64,000 bases of DNA, taken from contig JADJOA010000014.1 of assembly GCA_016714005.1 (NCBI GenBank), forward strand, positions 868,001-932,000, given 5' to 3'. Of the stretch, positions 1 to 8,610 are shown in pieces. The translations under genes and the position numbers were made by a program. The notes below the pieces were generated by a model that saw only the letters and a list, made by a program, of their open reading frames with translations, ran no database searches and had not been told where the DNA came from. The stretch comes from Bacteroidota bacterium. GTDB taxonomy: Bacteria > Bacteroidota > Bacteroidia > AKYH767-A > OLB10. Positions within the stretch are counted from its first letter, which is position 1, and every line of letters starts with the position of its first letter.

Positions 1-562
1 TGAGGGCGATTTTTTTCCTGGCAAAGAAGAGTGGCTCCATCGGCATTTATTTTCTCAAGGTTTGGTTTAACCACTTGCCACTCGCGGGAGTCAACTGCAT
101 AAAACGGTTCGGGAAGTTTGCCAATAATGTTGCTGTTTATTGCATCATCCATTTTATGAATTGGAAAAATTCCAAATGCTGCAGAGTGTCTTTTTCAATA
201 ACACCATAGCCATAATGATTCATCATCATTTGAAAAGAATGACAAATTAAAAAAACATGCTTTTTGGATGTCACTTCTATTTTATTATTTTCAGCAATGG
301 CATCCATCAATTCAAAATAATCTTTCTCCCATTTTTGATCGGATGGTTTCGGACAGCCTGGGCCTCCTGATGAAATAAAAATATCGTATTCGTTTATGTT
401 GGGGAACTCATCTTTTGCCCTTACATCATAAACAGTATAATTAATTAAACCATTGTTTATTTTATTGAAGCGCTCAAGTATGGCCTTGATGCTTCGCATA
501 CCCTCATTAGGTTCGTTGTTGTATAAATCAAGTACAGCAACTTTAATCAGTGATTGATTCAT
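1..562 (-). CDS. Class I glutamine amidotransferase-like protein (3' end outside window)
   Basis: A Rossmann-like start is followed by SSGGPGCP (oxyanion-strand type motif) and a nucleophile elbow FLICHSFQ, with Cys in the place of the catalytic Cys of class I amidotransferases. The frame breaks near 190 in an A5 run. On the next frame the protein continues as RHSAAFGIFPIHK and then MDDAINSNIIGKLPEPFY to the window edge, so the 141-aa open frame is not the full protein. Its ATG overlaps the stop of the upstream carboxylate-amine ligase (ATGA at 559-562), which implies translational coupling. Inference: it supplies or removes an amide or amino group in a pathway shared with the ligase; the substrate is unknown. 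Confidence 0.72.
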
Positions 563-1710
563 TTAGCTTTTTCTACAGCCTCTTTTACGTTAATACCAAT
601 ATTTGTTTCACTAACTATGTAATCTACTACTTCTTTAAAGTTTTTATTTTTTTCATACACCGCCAACTGCCTGTCGGCACCTGTACCGCCAAAAAACATT
701 TCAGGAATTTTTGCAACTTCTTTTCTGCAGCCCAAATCATCAACAACATCATCAACAAATTCTATTAACTCTTCAATTAAAACCTTGGTTTCTATTTCTG
801 CTTCTTTACCAAAATCAATTAATTTATCTTCAATACCATAACGAGCAGCGCGCCATTTGTTTTCGTTAATGAGTGCGCGGCTGTAAATGCGGAAACTAAG
901 ATTGCTTGACATTAATTTAAACAGTTTCGCAATGATAGATTGCATAAGAGCGGCAAGGCAAATTGTTTCTTCAATACGCATAGGAATATCGCAAATTGAA
1001 ACTCAACTGTATTGAAAAATGGATGTAGGCGAATATCCCACCAAACTTTTTCGCATTATCCATGCAATTAGTTTTTACGAGTAGTTTTATGTAATCATCA
1101 TACTCACTTGCACTGCTAAACTCATCAGGGGATACCGGTGCGTGGAAATTTATCAAACACTTTTGTACGAAAGGATTTAAAGCCTGTGTTTCGCCCTTCC
1201 CAAAAGGTGAGTTGGTAGAGAGTGCAAATATGTGCGGCAGAAAATAACGCGCCTGGTTCATTAGTTTTAAACCTGTTTCCCTATCAGGTATGCCAACGTG
1301 TACGTGCAACCCAAAATTAAATTGCTTCGTGCGGCATCCTGCATTTCGCGAACAATTTCTTCGTATCGAGGGTGGTCGGTTATTAATTGATCTTGCCAGC
1401 GCGAAAAAGGATGCGTGCCTGCTGCGGCAATAACTAAATTTTGTTTAGCGGCAAGCTCAGCAACCATCTTTCTAAGAAATGTAACTTCTTTGCGTGCTTC
1501 GGTAATATCGTTACAAGTGTTGGTGCCCACTTCTACCACACTTAGGTGCATTTCAGCTTTTACTTGTTCTTTTAAAACCACTTTACCGCCTTCTACAATT
1601 TGGTGCATGTGAGATTTTAGCTCGCGTGTAACAGGGTCTATAACCTGAAATTCCTCTTCAATGCCCAATGTAAAAGCAGGCATTTTAAAATTTTTGTTGA
1701 TGTAAACCAT
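559..1710 (-). CDS. YbdK-like carboxylate-amine ligase (glutamate-cysteine ligase GCS2 family), frameshifted
   Basis: The N-terminus LGIEEEFQVID and the later SVVEVGTNTCND, AAGTHPFSRW, FGLHVHVGIPD and FGGTGADRQLAVY are the conserved blocks of the ATP-dependent GCS2/YbdK ligases, which join a carboxylate to an amino group through an acyl phosphate. Three overlapping open frames (1710-1267, 1309-971, 981-559) carry successive parts of one protein of about 380 aa; breaks lie near 1300 and 975. The start is either ATG 1710 or ATG 1683 (MPAFTLGIEEEF), the second being closer to the usual length. It lies 13 nt after cmk and is coupled to the amidotransferase. True GshA activity cannot be claimed from the sequence; YbdK homologues are weak or unassigned ligases. 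Confidence 0.8.
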
Positions 1711-1723
1711 GAATATTTTGGTT

Positions 1724-2430
1724 TTATTGTTGGACTAAGTTTTTTTGCTTTTTCTTTTCTATTTCCTGTAGCACAAATTCAATTTGTTGTTCGTGAGTCA
1801 TGTTTGTGTTGTCAAGCACTACTGCATCATCTGCTTTTCTTAACGGACTTTCGAACGCGAGCTGTCTTCTTTATCACGGCTTTTGAGGTTTGCTCTTACT
1901 TCGTCAATGGTAACTTTTGTGCCTTTAAGTTGCAACTCTTTAAACCTGCGTTGTGCGCGCACTTCTTCATTAGCCTGCATAAAAATTTTTATATCAGCCA
2001 TTGGAAATACTGTTGTGCCAATATCGCGTCCATCCATTACAAGGTTGCCAAGGCGTGACATCATTTGCTGCAATGCAACCATTCTTCTTCTTACTTCCTT
2101 AATTGCGCTTACATGTGATACGTTTTCCGAAACGTGCATAGTGCGTATTTCTTCTTCTACGTTTTTATCGTTAAGGTAAATTTCTGAAAGGCGTGTTTGT
2201 GGATTTACTTTGAAGCTAATGTGTATTTTGTTTAAAGCGTTAGGATAATCATAAGAAAAATGATCAAGCTCTTCGGGAAGTGGTATGGGAATGTTGTTGC
2301 GCAGGAAAAATAATGTAACTGCACGGTACATGGCACCGGAATCGATATAAGAAAGGCTGAGTTTTTTTGCCAGTGCTTTGGCTACGGTGCTTTTACCGCA
2401 AGATGAGTAGCCGTCTATAGCAATTATCAT
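1724..2430 (-). CDS. cmk: Cytidylate kinase
   Basis: Phosphorylates CMP/dCMP with ATP in the cytoplasm. Walker A is IDGYSSCGKST at residues 5-15, followed by SGAMYRAVT, the MDGRDIGTTVFP substrate-binding block and the LID region FKELQ...VRANLKSRDKEDSSR. The open frame ends early, but one base off the protein continues SFESPLRKADDAVVLDNTNM and ends VQQ-stop at 1724-1726, which matches the family C-terminus (SPL..A.DA..LD). The frameshift is near 1850. I chose ATG 2430 because MIIAIDG is the usual Cmk start; an ATG 36 nt further upstream is also open. Confidence 0.88.
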
Positions 2431-2552
2431 TGCTACAATAGTAGTTTTTTTGTAGGAGAGTATCAAGTTTAAATGAAAAGATAAATGGTTAGTTTTAAGA
2501 GAAGGATTAGGTGTTCATATAGGTGCATTTATGTTTGGTTAAACGAGATTGT

Positions 2553-3723
2553 TCAACTTTTCAGAACCCTTTCAGTTCTGTTCCATACATTGGTTCTTAT
2601 ACCCCTTTTGTATTGAATAAATCCAGCAAGTAAAGCTGCATTCATGTAAACGAAGTAGGAGGAAAGGCGGATTAAAAAATTGTTTAATCTAATTTTTTTG
2701 AAAGTAATCAAATAAAGGCATCAGCAAAAACAGGCAATAAAAAACGAACAGCAATAAATAAAGTTTTGAGAAGAGAGAAAGTGAAAGCAAGGTTATTCCG
2801 CAAATGATTATTGTAAAAGGACCCCACCAACGGAATACCTTGTGAGAAAGAAAACAAAAGCCCGTTGCAGTAAATGGTTTTTTTGCAATGGATGCAAATC
2901 TTTTAAGGTTTTGGTAATTGCCTGCTGATATTCGCTTCTTTCGTTTAAACTCCTGGCTCATTTCATCCGAAACATCTTCATAGCATAAGGCATTGGAGGC
3001 ACAAATGCATTTGTATTTTTTTTCAAGTACAATCATCGAAAGATAAAAATCATCAACGATAAAGTTAAGAGGAATAGGTTCAAAAAGGTTTTTGCGCATC
3101 ATAAAACATCCGCCAAACGGACCCATCATTGTTCCCCATAAAATTCCTTCGTTGTATTTTATACGGTTTTCGCCTTTAATGTAACTTCCCTCTTGCCTGC
3201 TTATGCCTTGTTTTTTTAACCCGTGATTAATTATTGTAGCGCCAACTAATCCGGTATCTTCTGAAAATGATTCTACAAGATTCCTGATATTGTCTTTATC
3301 AAATAAAACATTGGCATCAGTAAAAATTACATAGTCATAAGACGAAACTTTTATTAATTCATTTAAAATTTGAGGCTTGCCTATTCTCTCTTTAAAACTT
3401 TGAAGTTTAATTTGAGGATAATTTTTTGCAATCTCTTTTACAATACCTTCGGTACTATCGCTGCTGCAATCAGATCCAATAATTATTTCAATGTTCTCCT
3501 GTGGGTAATTGCTTTGCAAAATGGAATCAAGTTTTTGTGCAATTATTTTTTCTTCGTTGTAAACACTCATTAAAATACTTATGCCGGGTAATTGCGTTCC
3601 TGGTTTAGTTTGTTTTTTGTTTTTGAAAAGCATTAGCACTTCAAGAATTACCGGGTATAGCACATAAGAATGAATGAGCATAAATGCAGCGAGCCAGAAA
3701 AAAACTTGTAATGCTATTATCAT
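2553..3723 (-). CDS. Family 2 glycosyltransferase, membrane-anchored
   Basis: One N-terminal membrane helix (residues 4-28) is followed by a GT-A domain: ISILMSVYNEEK, GSDCSSDST, and the nucleotide/metal-binding FTDANVLFD near residue 136, then IVDDFYLSM and FKRKKRISAGN. The C-terminus has two to three membrane helices. The open frame stops at 2689 in a T7 run (2693-2699); after a one-base correction the protein goes on through NAALLAGFIQYKRGIRT and VWNRTER to a TGA at 2553-2555, a normal C-terminus for these enzymes. It probably builds a surface polysaccharide or glycolipid; donor and acceptor are unknown. A promoter box lies 22 nt upstream. Confidence 0.85.
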
Positions 3724-3745
3724 TCTTACTTAAAAACTTGCGGTA

Positions 3746-3778
3746 CAAAAATATTTTTTGCGCCTATCTTTCTAACAA
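3746..3778 (-). promoter_or_regulatory. Bacteroidota-type promoter for the GT2 gene
   Basis: Minus-strand -7 box TATTTTTG (3753-3746) matches TAnnTTTG, with a TTG (3778-3776) 22 nt upstream as -33 element. The G of the box is 22 nt before the ATG at 3723. Prediction from consensus only. Confidence 0.45.
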
Positions 3779-3789
3779 TACAATGGAGT

Positions 3790-3842
3790 AAATAAAAAAT
3801 CCTGCAACAAGTGCAGGATTTGTGGAGGTCGCGAGCAGATTT
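3790..3842 (-). repeat. Duplicated tRNA-Cys 3' end plus terminator (upstream copy of a 53-bp direct repeat)
   Basis: Identical base for base to 3892-3944 (offset 102). It contains the last 20 nt of tRNA-Cys including CCA and the complete terminator hairpin. The 49 bp between the copies (3843-3891) hold no recognisable gene. Duplication of a tRNA 3' end is the usual scar of tyrosine-recombinase integration at a tRNA, but no integrase is seen in the window. Confidence 0.85.
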
Positions 3843-3891
3843 AGCTCGCGCTCTTTTGTTTTATTTAAAGGAACTCCTGAATCTGTCGCGG

Positions 3892-3922
3892 AAATAAAAA
3901 ATCCTGCAACAAGTGCAGGATT
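3892..3922 (-). terminator. Rho-independent terminator of tRNA-Cys
   Basis: Minus strand: stem AATCCTGC / GCAGGATT (8 bp, 7-nt loop, 3900-3922) followed by TTTTATTT-type tract. It begins two bases after the tRNA CCA. A second identical terminator is at 3790-3820. Confidence 0.8.
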
Positions 3923-3924
3923 TG

Positions 3925-3998
3925 TGGAGGTCGCGAGCAGATTTGAACTGCTGTACAAGGTTTTGCAGACCTCTGCCTAACCGCTCGGCCACGCGACC
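3925..3998 (-). tRNA. tRNA-Cys (anticodon GCA)
   Basis: Acceptor stem GGTCGCG/CGCGACC, D arm GCCGAGCGGTTAGGC, anticodon loop CTGCAAA in a GAGGT/ACCTT stem, T arm GCAG-TTCAAAT-CTGC, discriminator U73 as expected for Cys, and a genomically encoded CCA. Followed directly by a terminator; the 3' end is duplicated further downstream. Confidence 0.97.
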
Positions 3999-4064
3999 TT
4001 ATTTTTTTATTAACGTGCGCAAAAATATTCTTTTTTTGAAACAGCCAATCAGTTGCTCTTAATT

Positions 4065-4433
4065 TTAGATGATGGACAAATCATTTTTCGATAATTCTAT
4101 TGCTGTTTGCTTTACAACACCATTAACGGGAGGATTAAACTTTATAACTTTTACAATGATGTCTTTTGTGTTTGGAAACTGGCTGTGAAGAGATTTAAGA
4201 ATTTTTCCACAAACATTCTCTATAAGATTTGAAGGAATTTTCATTTCCCTCAATACAATATCTTTTACTGCAACGTAGTCTATTGTTTTTCTCAAGTCAT
4301 CGGTTAAAATTGCCTCTTTCAAATCAACATCAAAAATTACATCTACACTAAACTTTTGACCAATAATACGTTCTTCTTTCAAGCAGCCATGAAAGGCATG
4401 GCATTCAATTCCGCTTATATAAAGTTTAGCCAT
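4065..4433 (-). CDS. folB: Dihydroneopterin aldolase
   Basis: Converts 7,8-dihydroneopterin to 6-hydroxymethyl-7,8-dihydropterin in folate synthesis. 122 aa, the usual length. Conserved features are the N-terminal GIECHAFHGCLKEERIIGQ (family HGxxxxER..GQ), IDYVAVKDIV and LIENVCGKIL, and the PPVNGVVKQTAIEL C-terminus. It starts one base after the corrected gltX stop (4434-4436), so the two genes are probably one transcript. Intact. Confidence 0.9.
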   Translation of the reverse strand: MAKLYISGIECHAFHGCLKEERIIGQKFSVDVIFDVDLKEAILTDDLRKTIDYVAVKDIVLREMKIPSNLIENVCGKILKSLHSQFPNTKDIIVKVIKFNPPVNGVVKQTAIELSKNDLSII

Positions 4434-5947
4434 TTAAAATTTTTGAAGAGCAGCGTTTAATCGAGTAACCACTTCATCTCTGCCCAGTAATTCAAGCATT
4501 GGAAATAAATCAACACCGTGCCCTGACCACTAATAAACACACGCAATAGTTGTAATACTTCACCGGGCTTTAAGTTGTTGGCTGCTGTAGTTTCTTTAAA
4601 AGTGGTTTCAATATTTGAATTTGCAAAATCGTTTAAAGATGCAAAGGCTGCTACCAGGGAATTAAAGAAAGGTTTTAAATCAGGTTTCCATTTTTTTGAA
4701 ATTACCTGTTCGTCATAGTTTTCAGGTGCTTCAAAAAGATATTTTCCTTTTTCGAGCATTTCGTTTTCAAACTGCACACGCGGCTTTAGTAATGCAACCG
4801 CTTTTATAAAATAAGTTAAGTCTTTACGGCTATTTGCAATTTGTGTTGATAAACGATTGGCAATTTCAACATCATTCATTCTTTGCAGCCATTGCTCATT
4901 AAACCACTTTGTTTTTTCGGGATTAAATTTTGCGCCCGCTTTGTGTATATGCTCAAAAGAAAATAGCTGAGTCAATTCATCCAAACTAAAAACTTCCTGC
5001 TCTGTGCCTGGGTTCCAGCCAAGCAAAGCAAGCATGTTTACAAAAGCTTCGGCATAGTATCCTTTCTCTCGGTAGCCAGTACTAATCTCTCCTGATGAAG
5101 GGTCTTTCCATTGCAAAGGAAAAACGGGGAAGCCCAATCTGTCGCCATCGCGCTTGCTTAACTTGCCATTGCCATCAGGCTTTAATAGCAGTGGTAAATG
5201 AGCATAGTAAGGCATTTTATTTTCCCATCCTAAATATTTATAAATGAGAATGTGGGCGGGAGCACTTGGCAGCCATTCCTCGCCACGTATGGCATGTGTA
5301 ATTTCCATCAGCACATCATCAACTATATGTGCAAGGTGATAGGTGGGCATTCCATCGCTCTTTAAAAGAACTTTATCATCAATCACATCAGATTTGAACA
5401 CAACCTTCCCGCGAATTAAATCGGTAAAAGAAATTTCTTCACCGGCTTCAACTTTTAATCGTATTACATAGTGCTTTCCTTCTGCAATTCGTTTAGCAGT
5501 TTCATCCGGATTTAAGTTGAGAGAATTGTTAAGCAAGGAACGCACGCTGGCATCATAAGAAAAAGTTCTTTTTTCAGTTTCAGCATTTTTCCTTAACTGT
5601 TCTAACTCTTCGGCTGTATCAAACGCAAAATAGGCATGTCCACTTTCTATTAGCTGCTCTGCATATTGCCTGTAAATTGGTTTTCGTTCGCTTTGCCTAT
5701 AAGGCTCAAACTTGCCGCCTTTGCCAATTCCCTCATCGGGCACAATACTGCACCAGTTTAAAGCATCAATAATGTATTGCTCAGCGCCTTGTACAAAGCG
5801 GTTTTGGTCGGTATCTTCTATTCTTAAAATAAAATCACCGCTGTTTTTTTTTGCAAAAAGGTATGAGTACAAGGCAGTGCGCACACCACCCATGTGCAAC
5901 GGTAAGGTAGGGCTGGGGGCAAAACGTGTTCTAACTCTTTTTTCCAT
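4434..5947 (-). CDS. gltX: Glutamyl-tRNA synthetase
   Basis: Class I synthetase charging tRNA-Glu. It starts MEKRVRTRFAPSPT with the HIGH-region LHMGG, then LRIEDTDQNRF, and the KMSKS-equivalent KLSKRDGDRLGFPVFP; about 505 aa. The residue after PSPT is Leu where nearly all family members have Gly. The open frame ends at 4457 with an unrelated tail, but one base off it reads GVDLFPMLELLGRDEVV and on to TAA at 4434-4436, so a frameshift near 4520 is an indel error. glnS is also present in the window, so glutamine tRNA need not be charged through this enzyme. Confidence 0.93.
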
Positions 5948-5955
5948 GTACGTGG

Positions 5956-5963
5956 CAAAGATA
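5956..5963 (-). promoter_or_regulatory. -7 box of gltX promoter
   Basis: TATCTTTG on the minus strand, a full TAnnTTTG match, ending 8 nt before the gltX ATG. A TTG lies 24 nt upstream (5990-5988), slightly beyond usual spacing. If used, the leader would be only a few nucleotides. Confidence 0.45.
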
Positions 5964-6000
5964 ATTTTAGCGATGTAAATTTTTCTTCAAGCTAAGTAAA

Positions 6001-6030
6001 ATTAAAAACCCCTTGCTGTTACACAAGGGG
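6001..6030 (-). terminator. Terminator downstream of tRNA-Gln
   Basis: Minus-strand hairpin CCCCTTG / CAAGGGG (8-nt loop, 6009-6030) followed by TTTTTAAT. Confidence 0.8.
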
Positions 6031-6048
6031 CTGGTTGGTTGATTTCCG

Positions 6049-6119
6049 TTGTCCGACAAGGATTCGAACCTTGAAAGGCAGAACCAAAATCTGCAGTGTT
6101 ACCATTACACCATCGGACA
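6049..6119 (-). tRNA. tRNA-Gln (anticodon TTG)
   Basis: Acceptor TGTCCGA/TCGGACA, D arm, anticodon stem GCAGA/TCTGC with loop TTTTGGT giving anticodon TTG, T arm CAAGG-TTCGAAT-CCTTG, discriminator A. CCA is not encoded. A terminator follows 19 nt downstream. Confidence 0.96.
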
Positions 6120-6325
6120 ATGGGCGGGCAAAAATAAAAAAAAACCTCTCCTGCAAAAATTTGCAATCTATCTAATAATACATCAAGTTAAACGGCATCC
6201 TAAATGAGAGAATCAAAGACAGTAATGATTGATAATATTCATTGACCCTATGAATAATTTCTATGTAACTATTTCATTATTACCAAATTTTATTAGTTTC
6301 GCACCCCGTTCTAAAGAAATACGTT

Positions 6326-6344
6326 CTGATTCTGATGGAATCAG
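6326..6344 (+). promoter_or_regulatory. Leader hairpin before the small ribosomal protein gene
   Basis: Perfect 7-bp stem CTGATTC / GAATCAG with a 5-nt loop, 33 nt before the ATG at 6377. It lacks a U-tract, so it is not an obvious terminator and may be a regulatory leader structure. Confidence 0.35.
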
Positions 6345-6376
6345 GTTTATATAAAAATTTAAAATATTAATTAATC

Positions 6377-6469
6377 ATGCCAAGCGGTAAGAAGAGAAAG
6401 CGTCATAAAATGGCGACCCATAAACGCAAGAAAAGACTTCGCAAGAATCGTCATAAGAAGAAGAAATAA
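6377..6469 (+). CDS. AURKAIP1/COX24-domain small basic ribosomal protein (bS22-like)
   Basis: A 30-aa product starting MPSGKKRKRHKMATHKRKKR and ending RKNRHKKKK: two thirds of the residues are Lys, Arg or His. This sequence type is the tiny AURKAIP1/COX24-domain protein conserved in Bacteroidota and related to mycobacterial bS22 and mitochondrial mS38, which sit on the small ribosomal subunit. The start has no Shine-Dalgarno sequence. rng follows about 195 nt downstream in the same direction. It is easily missed because it is below common ORF cut-offs. The family is recognised by pattern; ribosome association is inferred from homologues. Confidence 0.88.
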   Translation: MPSGKKRKRHKMATHKRKKRLRKNRHKKKK

Positions 6470-6664
6470 TTGCATCTGCCTGTAGGTTTTTATACTTACA
6501 ATGCAGTTTTTAAAATGCAATGGTCTTCCTCTTTTACCTTTTAAAAGTGGTACTTGCCTCAGTTTATTGTTTCTTATAGTTATCCTTAAGTAGTTGATTA
6601 AAGTTTACAGGGTCTTATCTGTTTGCTTTTGAGCTATGGGCATCACCTATAATTGTTTTTGCAT

Positions 6665-8217
6665 TTGAATAGCGAATTAATAATTGATTCGGGACCGAGC
6701 GAAGTACAAATTGCTTTGCTTGAAGACAAGAAATTGGTTGAGCTGAATTTTGAAAGGCGCGACCAGCATTTCTCTGTCGGTGACATTTATTTGGGTAGGG
6801 TTAAAAAACTAATGCCCTCACTTAATGCTGCTTTTGTGGATATTGGTTACGAGAAGGATGCCTTTTTGCATTACCTTGATTTGGGTCCTCAGTTTCAATC
6901 ATTGGTAAAGTACGTTAAGCAAACACAATCTGGCAGCAAAACAGATTCACTGCTTACCAATTTTGATAATGAGCCCGATATTGTAAAGACGGGCAAGATA
7001 ACTCAAGTGATGAATAACGGACTCTGGCTTCCGGTTCAAATTGCCAAAGAGCCAATTAGCACTAAAGGTCCGAGAATTACTTCTGAACTTTCATTAGCCG
7101 GAAGATATTTTGTGTTAACCCCTTTTTATGATTTTGTAACTGTATCGCAAAAAATAAAAGACAGCGAGGAAAGAAATAGGCTCAAAAGACTTGCCCTAAG
7201 CATAAGGCCTAAAATGTTTGGTGTGATAATAAGAACCGCGGCAGAAGGAAAAAAAGTGGCAGAACTTGACCAGGATATGCAGGATATGATACAGCGGTGG
7301 GAGGTTTTTTACGATGCACTTAAAACCTCAAAGCCTCCTGTTAAATTATTGGGTGAAATGGATCGCACGGCCACCATCTTGCGCGATATGTTAAATGCCG
7401 ATTTCAATAACATACATGTAAATGATAATGGCATTTACGAGGAGGTAAAGTCATATATAAGAACCATTGCTCCCGAGCAGGAGAGCATTGCAAAACTTTA
7501 TAAAGGCAAGGCCCCCATTTTTGAAAACTTTGGGATTGACAAGCAAATTAAAAGCGATTTTGGAAAGACCGTTAGTATGCAGAATGGCGCTTATCTTGTA
7601 ATTGAACACACCGAAGCTTTACATGTAATTGACGTAAACAGTGGCGGTAGAAATAAAGGCGATAGCGATAACCAGGAAGCCAATGCTTTTCAGACTAACA
7701 CTATGGCAGCCCATGAAATAGCGCGCCAGTTGCGCCTAAGAGATATGGGGGAATTATTGTAGTGGATTTTATTGACATGCGCAATATTGAACACAAGCGC
7801 CAGTTGGTGCAGACCTTGCGTGATGAGATGAAAAAGGATAAAGCGCAGAGCACCATTCTTCCACCTTCAAAGTTTGGATTGGTGCAGATTACACGTGAGA
7901 GGGTAAGACCTGAAATGAAAATTTCTACCACTGAAAAATGCCCTACCTGCGATGGCACCGGTGAAATGAAAGCAAGTATTCTCTTAATGGATGAGGTGGA
8001 AAGCCATGTTCGGTTTTTTGCCAAAGAGCAAAACGAAAAAAGGATAACATTAAACTGCCATCCTTTTCTTGAAGCCTATATAAATAAAGGCTTGTATTCT
8101 ACTAAATGGAAATGGTACTTTAAGTATAAAATAAAAGTAAAGGTTAACCCTGTATTTTCATACCACTTTACCGAATATCACTTTTTAAATAGTTCGGGAG
8201 AAGAGATTAAACTCTAA
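6665..8217 (+). CDS. rng: Ribonuclease E/G family protein
   Basis: Single-strand endoribonuclease for rRNA maturation and mRNA decay. An S1-like RNA-binding domain lies near residues 35-130 (VGDIYLGRVKKLMPSLNAAFVDIGYEKDAFL split here), then the catalytic region LRDMLNADFN...EKY-type, HVIDVNSGG (metal-binding Asp), IDMRN, and the zinc-link CPTCDGTG. The first frame stops at 7762; a missing G in the G5 run at 7747-7751 restores LRLRDMGGIIVVDFID, so it is one protein of about 517 aa. The start is probably TTG 6665 (MNSELIIDSGPSE), with another in-frame TTG 12 nt upstream. Confidence 0.92.
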
Positions 8218-8243
8218 ACTTCTGTCTACCCACCAGAAGGAAG

Positions 8244-8441
8244 TTACCCTTCGGCTTCTTCTTGTCTTAATTTGTTTTTGTAAACCGCTTTTTTGATTTC
8301 AGTTCTTCTTTCAACTGACCTTTTCTCAAAAGCCTGACGAGCACGTAACTGTTTTACCACACCTGTTTTTTCAAACTTCTTTTTAAACTTTTTTAAAGCC
8401 TTATCTATCGGCTCATTTTCTTTAATTGGAACTATTAACAT
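8244..8441 (-). CDS. rpsU: 30S ribosomal protein bS21
   Basis: 65 aa, MLIVPIKENEPIDKALKKFK at the start and EKRSVERRTEIKKAVYKNK in the basic C-terminal half. In Bacteroidota, bS21 is known to contact and mask the 16S anti-Shine-Dalgarno. The gene converges with rng. Its leader carries a pyrimidine stretch GCCTCCCCT 12 nt before the ATG instead of a purine-rich Shine-Dalgarno, directly behind a good TAnnTTTG box. Confidence 0.95.
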   Translation of the reverse strand: MLIVPIKENEPIDKALKKFKKKFEKTGVVKQLRARQAFEKRSVERRTEIKKAVYKNKLRQEEAEG

Positions 8442-8461
8442 GTATATTTTTTTAGGGGAGG

Positions 8462-8490
8462 CAAATATAAAAATTTATACATACAACAAT
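8462..8490 (-). promoter_or_regulatory. rpsU promoter
   Basis: -7 box TATATTTG (8469-8462), full consensus; TTG within ATTG (8490-8487) 17 nt upstream serves as -33. Transcription would start in or right after the CCTCCCCT stretch at 8461-8454, leaving a leader of roughly 12-18 nt. Confidence 0.6.
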
Positions 8491-8610
8491 CATTTATTTT
8501 TAAAAACAGGGAAACAAGTATAGGTCATCTAAACCCCAATTAATACTTAGTTTTTCCCATTCAACAGTCATGCTTAATAAGCTATTGTTTTATGGTTATT
8601 TTTGAATCCG

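Noticed and set aside
3764..3958. 64-codon frame across tRNA-Cys and its duplicate
   Set aside because: It reads through the tRNA and the terminator copies, repeating itself because of the direct repeat.
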